DNA of 64,000 bases from Hyphomicrobiales bacterium (GTDB lineage Bacteria; Pseudomonadota; Alphaproteobacteria; Rhizobiales; Devosiaceae): the NCBI GenBank assembly GCA_026981645.1, contig JALSII010000036.1:1-64000 (forward strand), written 5' to 3'. The position numbers and the translations under genes are program-made. Of the stretch, positions 28,691 to 37,457 are shown in pieces; the first letter of the stretch is position 1, and each line of letters starts with the position of its first letter. A model generated the notes under the pieces. That model was not told the origin of the DNA. It saw only the letters and a list, made by a program, of their open reading frames with translations, and did no database searches.

Positions 28691-30421
28691 TTACTGCCAG
28701 CGCTGGATGATTTCCTCATAGGCAATGGTGACGCCCTGAGGTTTCTCATTGTCCAGCAATGCCTTGGCTCCGCCCTTGCCGATCCATTCGGATGCGTCAA
28801 CTTCGGGGTTCAGGCGCGGACCACAACCACCGTAAACATTGGCGGCTTCATCGGCTGCCTGCATGCGGGACATGGTCAGGTCCATTTCAGCGGCCAGACG
28901 ATCCATGGCTTGCTGGGGTGTAAAGGCACCCGAGTTCACGTCACCAATCTGCTGCCACCAGATCTGGGCCAGCTTGGGATAATCGGGAACGTTGACGCCG
29001 GTCGGTGTCCACAGAACCCGGTCCGGTGAGCGATAGAACTCAACCAGCCCACCAAGTTTGGGTGCGCGTTCGGTAAAGCTCTCATGGCGTACCGTTGAAT
29101 CCCGGATGAAGGTCAGACCCACATGGGACTTGCGTACGTCGACCGTTTTGGAGGTGACAAACTGAGCATAAAGCCAGGCCGCCTTCATACGGTCAACCGG
29201 AGTGGACTTGAAGAATGTCCACGAGCCAGCGTCCTGATAGCCAAGCTTCTGCCCCTCTTCCCAATAAGGACCCTTGGGAGAAGGCGCCATCCGCCACAAC
29301 AGGTTTCCGTCTTCATCAACCGTGTTGTTGCCCTCGGAGCGGGGCTTCACCATGTCGGCGGTGAAGGCTGTGTACCAGAAAATCTGCTGGGCCACATTGC
29401 CCTGGCTCAAAGCCGGGAGTGACTGATAGAAGTCATAGCTTGCAGCGCTGGGGGGAGCGTAGGCACGAAGCCACTCATCCCACTTGCGAATGGCATAAAC
29501 GGCCGCGGGGCCATTGGTGCCACCACCACGGGTGACAGACGCGCCCACCGGGTTGCAAGAACCTTCTTCCATGCGGATACCCCATTCATCAATGGGGCGG
29601 CCGTTTGGAAGGCCGACAGAACCGGCACCGGCCATGGAAAGCCATGCATCAGTCATGCGCCAGCCAAGGTCAGGTGCACGTTTGCCGTAGTCCATATGGC
29701 CATAAATGCGCTCGCCGTTGATTTCCTGCACAGTCACAGTGAAAAACTGAGCAATATCCTCATAGGCGGACCAGTTGACCGGCACACCCAGATCATAACC
29801 ATAAAGATCCTTGAACTGAGCCTGCAGGTCGGGATCGTCAAACCAGTCCTTGCGGAACCAGTAAAGGTTGGCGAACTGCTGGTCGGGCAACTGGTAGACC
29901 TTGCCATCAGGACCCGTTGTGAACGAGAGGCCGATAAAGTCGTCAAGATCCAGACCCGGGTTGGTAACATCCGCGCCCTCGCCTGCCATGAAGTCAGTCA
30001 GGTTGACTGCCAACTGCAAACGCGAGTGGGTGCCAATCAGGTCACTGTCATTGACATAACCATCATAAAGATTGCGCCCGGTCTGCATCTGCGTTTGCAC
30101 GGCCTGAACAACTTCACCTTCACCAAGAATCTGATGGTTCACCTTGATTCCAGTGATTTCCTCAAAGGCCTTGGTCAGGACTTCAGATTCATAGGAGTGG
30201 GTTGGAATGCCTTCCGACAGGACATTGATTTCCATGCCGGCGAAAGGCGCCGCCGCGTCAATGAACCATTGCATCTCCGCCATCTGCTCATCCACAGAAA
30301 GCGTCGAGGGTTGGAATTCATCGGCAATCCAGCGCGCCGCTTCTTCCGGTCCTGCCAGGGCCATTCCTGAGCCCAGCAGCACCGCAAGGGCGGCCGTTGA
30401 TGCCAGTAATCGTAGTTTCAT
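28691..30421 (-). CDS. glpV: Glycerol ABC transporter substrate-binding protein GlpV
   Basis: This periplasmic binding protein delivers substrate to the glp ABC transporter. The 576-aa product has a signal peptide (LLASTAALAVLLGSGMALA, cleavage after ALA) and a solute-binding fold (EITGIKVNHQILGEGEVVQAV near 90). It is longer than most sugar-binding proteins, as are its rhizobial GlpV counterparts. It is the last gene of glpD-S-T-P-Q-U-V and is separated from glpU by 190 bp containing strong hairpins. Glycerol as substrate is inferred from the cluster: glpD, a DUF2160 gene and paired permeases and ATPases in the order known from Rhizobium leguminosarum. Confidence 0.9.
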   Translation of the reverse strand: MKLRLLASTAALAVLLGSGMALAGPEEAARWIADEFQPSTLSVDEQMAEMQWFIDAAAPFAGMEINVLSEGIPTHSYESEVLTKAFEEITGIKVNHQILGEGEVVQAVQTQMQTGRNLYDGYVNDSDLIGTHSRLQLAVNLTDFMAGEGADVTNPGLDLDDFIGLSFTTGPDGKVYQLPDQQFANLYWFRKDWFDDPDLQAQFKDLYGYDLGVPVNWSAYEDIAQFFTVTVQEINGERIYGHMDYGKRAPDLGWRMTDAWLSMAGAGSVGLPNGRPIDEWGIRMEEGSCNPVGASVTRGGGTNGPAAVYAIRKWDEWLRAYAPPSAASYDFYQSLPALSQGNVAQQIFWYTAFTADMVKPRSEGNNTVDEDGNLLWRMAPSPKGPYWEEGQKLGYQDAGSWTFFKSTPVDRMKAAWLYAQFVTSKTVDVRKSHVGLTFIRDSTVRHESFTERAPKLGGLVEFYRSPDRVLWTPTGVNVPDYPKLAQIWWQQIGDVNSGAFTPQQAMDRLAAEMDLTMSRMQAADEAANVYGGCGPRLNPEVDASEWIGKGGAKALLDNEKPQGVTIAYEEIIQRWQ

Positions 30422-30452
30422 TGGGTTTTCCTCCCATTAAGGTTGTCATTTG

Positions 30453-30590
30453 ACCCGGAATTCGGGTAGACGACGCGGACTTGTCTTCCCCGAACAGGGT
30501 TGACTTGTGCCAAAGGCGTTGACCTCTCGTCCGCGTCGTACCCTCGCTGCGGCTTTGGTGCTTCAAACCTTCCAGAAACCGCAGCGGGGG
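30453..30590 (-). promoter_or_regulatory. Hairpin cluster between glpU and glpV
   Basis: Three inverted repeats lie in the 190-bp gap. They are CGCTGCGG (30545-30552) with CCGCAGCG (30579-30586), a perfect 11-bp pair ACGACGCGGAC (30470-30480) with GTCCGCGTCGT (30529-30539), and ACCCG-GAATT-CGGGT (30453-30467). None is followed by a T-run on the minus strand. They may mark mRNA processing and stabilise the glpV message, allowing higher levels of binding protein than of the membrane subunits. Confidence 0.65.
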
Positions 30591-30611
30591 CATTTTCATT
30601 TCAGCACTCCT

Positions 30612-30899
30612 TCAAACCCAACGGAAAACCGCAAGGGCAAAAACCACCGAAATGATCGTGGCACCCCAGAGTGGCGCACCGGTAAAGGCGAGCCATCCAA
30701 GATGAATATAGGCAGAGCCCAACAGCGATATAAAAAGCCGGTCTCCGCGTGTTGTATCAAGGCCGAGCACCCCGTGCCTGGGAGCGCCGCCGGGTTCAAT
30801 CTTTTCCCACAGGCCCATGGCCAGAATAGCTAACCCAATAAAGATGAAAAACGCTGCCGTCTGCCAGGTCCATGCCATCCAGGAAAGATCCATGATCAT
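30612..30899 (-). CDS. glpU: DUF2160 small membrane protein of the glycerol transporter operon
   Basis: The 95-aa protein has helices at about 10-30 (TAAFFIFIGLAILAMGLW), 55-72 and 78-93, with a conserved WEKIEPGGAPRHGVLG loop between the first two. This is the DUF2160 family, found in rhizobial glycerol transporter operons between the permeases and the binding protein. The role is not established; an accessory membrane subunit is likely. It lies 12 bp after glpQ. Confidence 0.9.
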   Translation of the reverse strand: MIMDLSWMAWTWQTAAFFIFIGLAILAMGLWEKIEPGGAPRHGVLGLDTTRGDRLFISLLGSAYIHLGWLAFTGAPLWGATIISVVFALAVFRWV

Positions 30900-30911
30900 A
30901 TACTCCCCATC

Positions 30912-31712
30912 TTACACCCGCCCCATGGCAAAGCCCTTGGCGATGTGGTTGCGCACAAACCAGATGACGATAGCGCCGGGAATAATGGTCAGCACTCCGG
31001 CCGCAGCAAGCAAGCCAAGCTCGTAACCCGCCGTGCTGGAAGTGCGTGTCATCACCGCGGCAATGGGTTTTGCAGCCACCGAAGTAAGGGTTTTGGCCAG
31101 CAGAAGTTCGACCCAGGAAAACATGAACACAAAGAACGCCGTGACCCCGATACCACTGGCAATCAGAGGCATGAAAATCTTGACAAAAAAGCGCGGGAAT
31201 GAATAGCCGTCAATATAGGCCGTCTCGTCTATTTCCTTGGGCACGCCAGACATGAAACCTTCAAGAATCCATACTGAGAGCGGAATGTTGAACAGAGCAT
31301 GGGCAAGCGCCACAGCAAGTGGCGTATCAAACAGGCCCATGGATGAATAAAGCTGCAGAAATGGCAGGGCAAATACCGCCGGGGGCGCCATGCGATTGGT
31401 CAGCAGCCAGAAAAACAGGTGCTTGTCACCCAGAAAACGATAGCGGGAAAAGGCATAAGCCGCCGGCAGGGCAAAACTGACCGATATGATCATGTTGAGC
31501 AGCACATAGCTCAGAGAATTGATGTAACCATTGTACCAGACCGGGTTGGTTAGAATTTCCACATAAGAATCGATGGTGAAGTCCTTTGGCCACAGGCTGA
31601 ACCCCCCAAGAATCTCATTGGTAGTTTTGAACGACATGTTCAAAAGCCAATAAATGGGCGCCATCAGAAACAGGATATAAAGCGTCGGCACAAACCAGCG
31701 GAAATTCTTCAT
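30912..31712 (-). CDS. glpQ: Glycerol ABC transporter permease GlpQ
   Basis: The 266-aa protein is the second MalG-type permease of the transporter, with six predicted helices and the cytoplasmic EAA loop (EIDETAYIDGYSFPRFFVKIFMPLI, read in parts) that docks the ATPase. Start at the ATG at 31712 (MKNFRWFVPTLYIL) overlaps the glpP stop by 4 bases (ATGA). An ATG 14 codons upstream lies within glpP and is unlikely to be used. Confidence 0.92.
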   Translation of the reverse strand: MKNFRWFVPTLYILFLMAPIYWLLNMSFKTTNEILGGFSLWPKDFTIDSYVEILTNPVWYNGYINSLSYVLLNMIISVSFALPAAYAFSRYRFLGDKHLFFWLLTNRMAPPAVFALPFLQLYSSMGLFDTPLAVALAHALFNIPLSVWILEGFMSGVPKEIDETAYIDGYSFPRFFVKIFMPLIASGIGVTAFFVFMFSWVELLLAKTLTSVAAKPIAAVMTRTSSTAGYELGLLAAAGVLTIIPGAIVIWFVRNHIAKGFAMGRV

Positions 31713-32572
31713 CTTTCTTCTCCCCGCATGGCTAGCGTATAAAACAGCCAGCACACCAGCAGTGTCATCAGGAAATAAATAAGGCTCATGGCTCCGGCGG
31801 CCCCAAGGTTAAATTCTCCCAGTGCCGATTTCACCAGATCAATAGAGAGGAAGGTCGTAGTGTTGCCCGGCCCCCCTCCGGTAAGCACGAAGGGCTCGGT
31901 ATAAATCATGAAGCTGTCGATAAAGCGTAGCAGGAATGCCAGCGTCAGCACATGCTTGAGCTTGGGCAACTGAATATAGAGGAACACCGCCCATTTGGAT
32001 GCCCCATCGATACGGGCAGCCTGATAATAACTGTCATCAATGGAGCGAAGGCCGGCATAGGCCAGCAAAACCACCAGAGAAGTCCAGTGCCAGACATCCA
32101 TCAGGATGACGGTGAACCAGGCCGAAATTGCCTGCCGCGTGAAATTATAGTCAAACCCCATGGCGTTGAGCGTATATCCCAGAAGACCGATATCGGGCAG
32201 TGCGAATATATTCCACATGGCACCAACCACATTCCACGGAATGAGCAGTGGCAGGGACATCAACACCAGGCAGACCGAGGCCCAGATGCCCTTCTTGGGC
32301 ATGGACAGGGCGATAGCGACCCCCAGGGGGATTTCGATCGCAAGGATGATGCCGGTGAACGAAAACTGCCGCAGCAGGGAGTCCTGAAAACGCTCCGAGT
32401 CCAGAACCTCGCGGAACCAACGCACCCCTTCAAAGAAAAACAGATTGTTGCCGAAGGTTTCCTGCACCGAATAATTGACAACCGTCATCAACGGCACGAT
32501 AGCGTTGAGCGAGACGATAGCCAGCACCGGCAGCACCAGAAACCAGGCTTTGTTGTTCTGGGTTTTGTTCAT
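31709..32572 (-). CDS. glpP: Glycerol ABC transporter permease GlpP
   Basis: The 287-aa permease is of the MalF type with six helices; the first begins at about residue 10 (AWFLVLPVLAIVSLNAIVPLM). The EAA-like loop is near 190-210 (SYYQAARIDGASKWAVFLYIQLPKL, read in parts). It pairs with GlpQ to form the membrane channel. It starts 5 bp after glpT ends and overlaps glpQ by 4 bases. Confidence 0.92.
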   Translation of the reverse strand: MNKTQNNKAWFLVLPVLAIVSLNAIVPLMTVVNYSVQETFGNNLFFFEGVRWFREVLDSERFQDSLLRQFSFTGIILAIEIPLGVAIALSMPKKGIWASVCLVLMSLPLLIPWNVVGAMWNIFALPDIGLLGYTLNAMGFDYNFTRQAISAWFTVILMDVWHWTSLVVLLAYAGLRSIDDSYYQAARIDGASKWAVFLYIQLPKLKHVLTLAFLLRFIDSFMIYTEPFVLTGGGPGNTTTFLSIDLVKSALGEFNLGAAGAMSLIYFLMTLLVCWLFYTLAMRGEER

Positions 32573-32577
32573 CCGGC

Positions 32578-33648
32578 TCAGCCCCCCATTTCCACACGCC
32601 AGTCATCGGCATAAATACTCACCCGCTCGCGATCAAAAACCACATGGGGGTCAGCAGGCACGCTGGCACTTTCGCCAATTACGATTGAAATGTCCTGCCC
32701 CTCAATGGCGGCGCGGACAATCTTGTGGTGGCCCACGTCTTCAACCTTTTGCACCGAGACCGGAATGCCCTTCTCCCCCAGCACAATGAACTCGGGGCGG
32801 ATGCCCAGGTCGGTACGCACACCGGGCTTGAGTTCAGGGGTTCCAGCCAGTTCAAATTCGGTGCCACCTATTCGTGCGGTACGCCCCTCAATATTGACGG
32901 GCAGCACATTCATGCCCGGCGACCCAATAAAATAGCCGACAAAGGTGTGGCTGGGGCGCTCGAACAATTCTTCAGGCGTCCCGATCTGAACGATTTCGCC
33001 CTCATACATGACCACAACCTTGTCGGCGAAAGTCAGCGCTTCGGTCTGGTCGTGGGTTACATAAACCATGGTATGGCCGAACTGCTTGTGCAGCAACTTC
33101 AACTGCGAACGCAATTGCCATTTAAGATGTGGGTCAATAACGGTCAGCGGCTCATCAAACAGTATGGCGTTGACATCGGAGCGCACCATGCCCCGGCCCA
33201 GGGAAATTTTTTGTTTGACGTCAGCGGTCAGCCCGCGTGCCTTCTTCTCCGACCATTTTGTGAGGTCGAGCATGTCCAGCGTTTCAGATACACGGCGCTT
33301 GACCTCGTCTTCATCAACACCGCGGTTGCGTAAAGGAAAAGCAAGATTGTCGTGCACGCTCATGGTATCGTAAACAACCGGGAACTGGAACACCTGCGCG
33401 ATATTACGCCCCTCGGGCTGCAAGGCCGTAACATCCTTGCCATCAAACAGGATTTTGCCTTCAGACACCCTGAGCAGGCCCGAAATGATGTTCAAAAGCG
33501 TAGTCTTTCCACACCCGGAGGGCCCAAGAAGCGCATAGGCTCCGCCATCTTCCCAGGTATAGTGCACCTCTTTCAGGGCATAGTCATCTTCCACCATCGG
33601 ATTTTCGATGTAGGAGTGTTTCAGGTGCTGAAGATCAATGCGTGCCAT
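32578..33648 (-). CDS. glpT: Glycerol ABC transporter ATPase GlpT with degenerate signature motif
   Basis: One of two MalK/UgpC-type ATPases of the transporter, 356 aa. Walker A (GPSGCGKT, residues 42-49), the Q-loop (QVFQFP) and Walker B (AILFDEP, 161-167) are intact, and a TOBE-like regulatory domain follows from about 235. The ABC signature, normally LSGGQ, reads LTADVKQ (140-146), so the composite ATP site contributed by this subunit is probably impaired. The start at 33648 (MARIDLQHLKHSY) is 10 bp after glpS; upstream in-frame codons lie within glpS. Confidence 0.92.
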   Translation of the reverse strand: MARIDLQHLKHSYIENPMVEDDYALKEVHYTWEDGGAYALLGPSGCGKTTLLNIISGLLRVSEGKILFDGKDVTALQPEGRNIAQVFQFPVVYDTMSVHDNLAFPLRNRGVDEDEVKRRVSETLDMLDLTKWSEKKARGLTADVKQKISLGRGMVRSDVNAILFDEPLTVIDPHLKWQLRSQLKLLHKQFGHTMVYVTHDQTEALTFADKVVVMYEGEIVQIGTPEELFERPSHTFVGYFIGSPGMNVLPVNIEGRTARIGGTEFELAGTPELKPGVRTDLGIRPEFIVLGEKGIPVSVQKVEDVGHHKIVRAAIEGQDISIVIGESASVPADPHVVFDRERVSIYADDWRVEMGG

Positions 33649-33658
33649 GATTATTATC

Positions 33659-34750
33659 TCACGCCGCCTGTTGTTCGGTTGCAGAATGTATGGTCGTGCC
33701 CTCAGCGTCAAAAACCAGCAGGTGCCTTGTATCAATGAACAATTCGATAGCGTCGCCGGGGTCATAATTGTGCACCCCGCGCGCAATCATCACCCAGTTC
33801 TGACCTGTGCAATTCACATGCACAAAACTCTCTGAGCCGGTAATTTCAGTTATCAGGACAACGGCTTTGAGAGGTTCATTTTTTGTCGTCTCTGCGGGGC
33901 TGCTCATCTTGAGGTGATGTGCACGAAATCCAATCGTGTAGGGGCCATCTTCCAACGTCCAATAACCCTTGGGCACAATCAGTTGCGCACCCCCACTCAA
34001 ATTGAATGTGTTCTTTGTCTTTGTGACTTCAATAGTGTTCATGGGCGGATCAGAAAATGTCTGCGCAGTCGTAATATCCACCGGATTTCGAAACGCCTCA
34101 ACAGTGGGTGCAAACTGGGTAACACGCCCTTCGTTCAAAGTGGCCGTGTTCCCTCCCAATAAAAGCGCCTCTGTAGGCTCAGTGGTCGCATAGACAAAGA
34201 CAGTCCCCGACTCGGCAAAAATCTTGGGCAATTCTTCGCGCAGCTCTTCGCGCAGCTTGTAATCCAGATTGGCCAGCGGTTCGTCGAGCAAAACCAGGTC
34301 TGCTTTTTTGACCACGGCGCGGGCCAGAGCTGTGCGCTGCTGCTGGCCACCTGACAGCGAGAGCGGTGTTCTGTCCAGAAACTCTGTCAGTTGCATAAGT
34401 TTGGCAGCCTTTTGCACCTCTGCGTCAATTTCCGCTTTGCTGGCACCACTCAGGCGCAGCGGAGAAGCTATGTTTTCATAGACAGTGAGGGTCGGGTAGT
34501 TGATGAACTGCTGATAAACCATAGCAACATTGCGCTTCTGCACCGGTACGCCGGTGGCGTCTTTTCCATCCACCCAGACGCTGCCTTCTGTGGGGCGGTC
34601 AAGCCCCGCCATCAGACGCATCAGGCTGGTTTTCCCCGACAGGGTGGGTCCCAGCAAGACGTTGAGAGAACCCGGCTCCAGCTTGAGCGAGACATCGCGA
34701 ATATGAAGTTCCGCGCCAACCCGCTTTGAAACATTCCGCAACTCAAGCAT
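33659..34750 (-). CDS. glpS: Glycerol ABC transporter ATPase GlpS
   Basis: The 363-aa ATPase pairs with GlpT. Walker A is GPTLSGKT (34-41), the ABC signature LSGGQQQRTALARA is canonical (132-136 for LSGGQ), and Walker B is LVLLDEPL with the D-loop NLDYKLREE. A TOBE-like domain occupies the C-terminal part (FRAHHLKMSS). It follows glpD by 30 bp and is the first transporter gene of the operon. It and GlpT clearly differ in sequence, so the transporter uses an ATPase heterodimer. Confidence 0.93.
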   Translation of the reverse strand: MLELRNVSKRVGAELHIRDVSLKLEPGSLNVLLGPTLSGKTSLMRLMAGLDRPTEGSVWVDGKDATGVPVQKRNVAMVYQQFINYPTLTVYENIASPLRLSGASKAEIDAEVQKAAKLMQLTEFLDRTPLSLSGGQQQRTALARAVVKKADLVLLDEPLANLDYKLREELREELPKIFAESGTVFVYATTEPTEALLLGGNTATLNEGRVTQFAPTVEAFRNPVDITTAQTFSDPPMNTIEVTKTKNTFNLSGGAQLIVPKGYWTLEDGPYTIGFRAHHLKMSSPAETTKNEPLKAVVLITEITGSESFVHVNCTGQNWVMIARGVHNYDPGDAIELFIDTRHLLVFDAEGTTIHSATEQQAA

Positions 34751-34780
34751 ATGCCCCTCCGCCTTTTTTGTACGTGCGCA

Positions 34781-36307
34781 TCATTCCGCTGCCCTGGTTT
34801 GTGAATTTGTTCTTGCCTCTTTCAAATAGGCTTCAAGTTTTTTCGTTTCGTCCTTGGAAAACCACAGCCCTCTTTTTGTGCGCCGCCACAGAACATCCTC
34901 AACTGTCACTGCCCACTCCCTGGAGACCAGATAGTCAACTTCGGCCTGATAAAGATCGTCCCCGAACAGGGTGCCCAAATCATCATAACTGGCCGCATCA
35001 CTCAGAACCTCAAAAGCTTTGGTGCCATAAAGGCGCGCGAGCCGTCGTCCGTGGCGTGCGCCAAGAAATTCATAGCGCGTGCGAAGTTTTGTCACGAGAT
35101 CCTTGAACCCGCTCACGGGGAAGTCTCCCCCCGGCAGTGGCTCGCTCGCTGTCCACTCCCCGCCCCTGCTGCCTATAATTGGCGAAATCTTATCAAGAAC
35201 GGCCTCTGCCAGCTTACGATAGGTTGTGAGTTTGCCCCCGTGGACATTGAGCAGCGGCGCGCCTTCTTTCTCATGCAAAAGGGTGAGCACATAGTCACGT
35301 GTTGCTTCCTGGGCCTTGGAACTGTCATCTCCCATCAGGGGACGAACTGCAGAATATGACCAGACCACATCATCAGGAGTGACCGGGTCGGCAAAATACT
35401 CGCTGGCCGCATTGCAGAGGTAGGAAATTTCCTCCTCAGAAGCTTTCACCTCCCCGGGGTCACCATCATAATCATGGTCGGTGGTACCGATCAGCGTGAA
35501 GTCTTCTTCATAAGGAATGGCAAAAATTATACGCCCGTCGGCATTCTGAAAAATATAGCAGCGGTCATGGTCAAAAAGCTTGCGGACCACGATATGGCTA
35601 CCCTGAACCAGACGTACCCGCTTTCCGTCATCCTCGCCCACCACATCGGCAAGGATATGGTCGACCCAGGGACCTGCAGCGTTTATCAGCGCACGCGCCT
35701 GAATAGTCAGAACCTCCCCGGAGAAGGTTTCGACGCCGACTTCCCAATGGTCTTTTTTGTGACGGGCCGAAATCACCTTGCTGCGCACCATGATCTCAGC
35801 GCCCCGGTCTACGGCATCGCGAGCGTTCAGCACCACAAGACGCGCATCATTGACCCAGGCATCAGAATATTCAAATGCTCTGGTATAAAGTGGTTTGAGA
35901 GGGCGGGCGACCTCATCACTCGACATATCAAGTGTTCTGGCAGGAGGGAGAAGTTTGCGCCCCCCCAGATGGTCATAAATGAACAGGCCAAGCCGCAACA
36001 GCCAGGCCGGACGCAGGCCGGAATGGATGGGTAATACGAAACGCAAGGGCCAAATAATGTGCGGTGCAATGGACCACAGGCGTTCACGCTCAAACAGCGC
36101 CTCCCGGACCAGCCGGAATTCATAATGCTCAAGATAGCGCAAACCCCCATGAATGAGTTTTGTCGCCCCCGAGGACGTGCCACTAGCCAGGTCATTCATT
36201 TCGGCCAGACATACCTTGTAGCCACGGCCCGCCGCATCGCGTGCGACACCGCACCCGTTTATGCCTCCACCAATGACAAATATGTCAAAGCGTTCGACGT
36301 CACTCAC
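34781..36307 (-). CDS. glpD: Glycerol-3-phosphate dehydrogenase (FAD-dependent, aerobic)
   Basis: GlpD oxidises glycerol-3-phosphate to dihydroxyacetone phosphate at the membrane and feeds electrons to quinone. The 508-aa protein has the FAD-binding loop (FVIGGGINGCGVARDAAGRG, read in parts), the SGTSSGATKLIHGGLRYLEHYEF flavin segment and AGPWVDHI, with a helical C-terminal domain. The start is a GTG at 36307 with a GGGAGG Shine-Dalgarno. It is the first gene of the glycerol operon. No glycerol kinase gene is present in this window, so phosphorylation must depend on a gene elsewhere. Confidence 0.97.
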   Translation of the reverse strand: MSDVERFDIFVIGGGINGCGVARDAAGRGYKVCLAEMNDLASGTSSGATKLIHGGLRYLEHYEFRLVREALFERERLWSIAPHIIWPLRFVLPIHSGLRPAWLLRLGLFIYDHLGGRKLLPPARTLDMSSDEVARPLKPLYTRAFEYSDAWVNDARLVVLNARDAVDRGAEIMVRSKVISARHKKDHWEVGVETFSGEVLTIQARALINAAGPWVDHILADVVGEDDGKRVRLVQGSHIVVRKLFDHDRCYIFQNADGRIIFAIPYEEDFTLIGTTDHDYDGDPGEVKASEEEISYLCNAASEYFADPVTPDDVVWSYSAVRPLMGDDSSKAQEATRDYVLTLLHEKEGAPLLNVHGGKLTTYRKLAEAVLDKISPIIGSRGGEWTASEPLPGGDFPVSGFKDLVTKLRTRYEFLGARHGRRLARLYGTKAFEVLSDAASYDDLGTLFGDDLYQAEVDYLVSREWAVTVEDVLWRRTKRGLWFSKDETKKLEAYLKEARTNSQTRAAE

Positions 36308-36365
36308 TGGAATGCCTCCCTGGTTTCACTTGCAGCCTACTACCTGCTTAAACGAAACCAAACGC

Positions 36366-36394
36366 ACTACAAACGCAATTTGCGGATCTGTCAA
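36366..36394 (-). promoter_or_regulatory. Sigma-70-type promoter of the glp operon
   Basis: On the minus strand a perfect -35 box TTGACA is separated by 17 bases from TGTAGT (four of six matches to TATAAT). The predicted start is about 55 bases before the glpD GTG. Immediately upstream lies an inverted repeat CATAC-TT-GTATG (36406-36417), which could be a regulator site. Confidence 0.65.
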
Positions 36395-36405
36395 GCGAAT
36401 AAAGA

Positions 36406-36417
36406 CATACTTGTATG
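36406..36417. promoter_or_regulatory. Inverted repeat upstream of the glp promoter
   Basis: CATAC-TT-GTATG is a perfect 5-bp inverted repeat placed 11 bp upstream of the -35 box. It could bind GlpR or an activator. DeoR-type operators are usually longer and overlap the promoter, so this assignment is weak. Confidence 0.3.
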
Positions 36418-36555
36418 GTAAAGTTGTGTCGATTGCGCCTGCACAAAACATTCGGAAAATTTCATGTTTTGGGCGGGAAATGCCGGAAAAGCACTGCACT
36501 TCAACTATCAGAGGGGGAATGTTTCCCTGAGCCACCAGAAACTGGACCGTCAGCT

Positions 36556-37317
36556 TCAACTGGTTTCAATAAGGCGCACATCACTTTCGGCACATATCTG
36601 ACGAACTTCATCCAGCGGACAAAGATTGGTCACAAACGTATCAATCTGGGAGAGGTGCCCGATACGTACCGGCGCTGTGCGCTCGAATTTGGTACTGTCC
36701 GCTACCAGAATGACATGGCGGGCGTTTTCCATGATTGCGCGAGCGACCTTGACCTCCCGGAAGTCATAGTCGAGCAAAGCGCCGTTCTGATCCATGGCTG
36801 ATGCGCTGATAACTGCATAATCAACCTTGAACTGGCGGATAAAGTCTACAGCCGCCTCGCCGACAACACCACCATCTGAAGTGCGCACCACACCACCGGC
36901 AATAATGACCTCGAACTCCGGATAGACCCGCAGGCGGTTGGCCACATTGATATTATTGGTGATTACCATCAGGCCATGATGTTGCAGCAACGCCTGACTG
37001 ACCGCTTCGGTGGTCGTACCGATATTGATGAACAGTGATGCATTGTCGGGAATGAGTTGGGCCGCGGCCTGACCGATAGCCTCTTTTTCATCCCGGGAAA
37101 TCAGACGTCGCTGCTCATACTCCATGTTTTCCGTGCCAGAAGGAAACAACGCACCTCCGTGAATGCGCGACAGATATTTTCGCTCACACAACTCATTGAG
37201 GTCTTTCCTGATGGTTTGCGGGGAGACTTTGAAGCGGGTGGAAAGGTCGTCCACCAGAACACGGCCCTGCACCTTTGCAAGGTCGATTATTTCAGCATGT
37301 CGTAGATTTAGATACAT
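36556..37317 (-). CDS. glpR: DeoR-family transcriptional regulator, probable glycerol repressor GlpR
   Basis: The 253-aa protein has an N-terminal DeoR helix-turn-helix (residues 1-57, LSTRFKVSPQTIRKDLNELCE) and a DeoRC sugar-phosphate-binding domain (about 75-230) with NIGTTTEAV and VIADSTKF-like elements (ILVADSTKF). It lies immediately upstream of glpD on the same strand, with a 248-bp gap holding the glp promoter. By analogy it represses glpD-glpV until glycerol-3-phosphate is present; this is inferred from context. Confidence 0.88.
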   Translation of the reverse strand: MYLNLRHAEIIDLAKVQGRVLVDDLSTRFKVSPQTIRKDLNELCERKYLSRIHGGALFPSGTENMEYEQRRLISRDEKEAIGQAAAQLIPDNASLFINIGTTTEAVSQALLQHHGLMVITNNINVANRLRVYPEFEVIIAGGVVRTSDGGVVGEAAVDFIRQFKVDYAVISASAMDQNGALLDYDFREVKVARAIMENARHVILVADSTKFERTAPVRIGHLSQIDTFVTNLCPLDEVRQICAESDVRLIETS

Positions 37318-37388
37318 TCACGAAGGTCCCGGACCGTTGCAACTGCCAGCCACTGTAGCCAGAAATGATTTACAGCGAAAGCATGGGT

Positions 37389-37417
37389 TTTATTTGTTAC
37401 TAAATGTGGCTGGTCAA
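37389..37417 (-). promoter_or_regulatory. Candidate promoter of glpR
   Basis: On the minus strand TTGACC is followed after 17 bases by AATAAA, about 70 bp upstream of the glpR start. The spacing is ideal, and the -10 is a four-of-six match. Confidence 0.4.
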
Positions 37418-37457
37418 AAACTACCCGTTTTAAGGTTTCAGGACCCCATTACCACAC

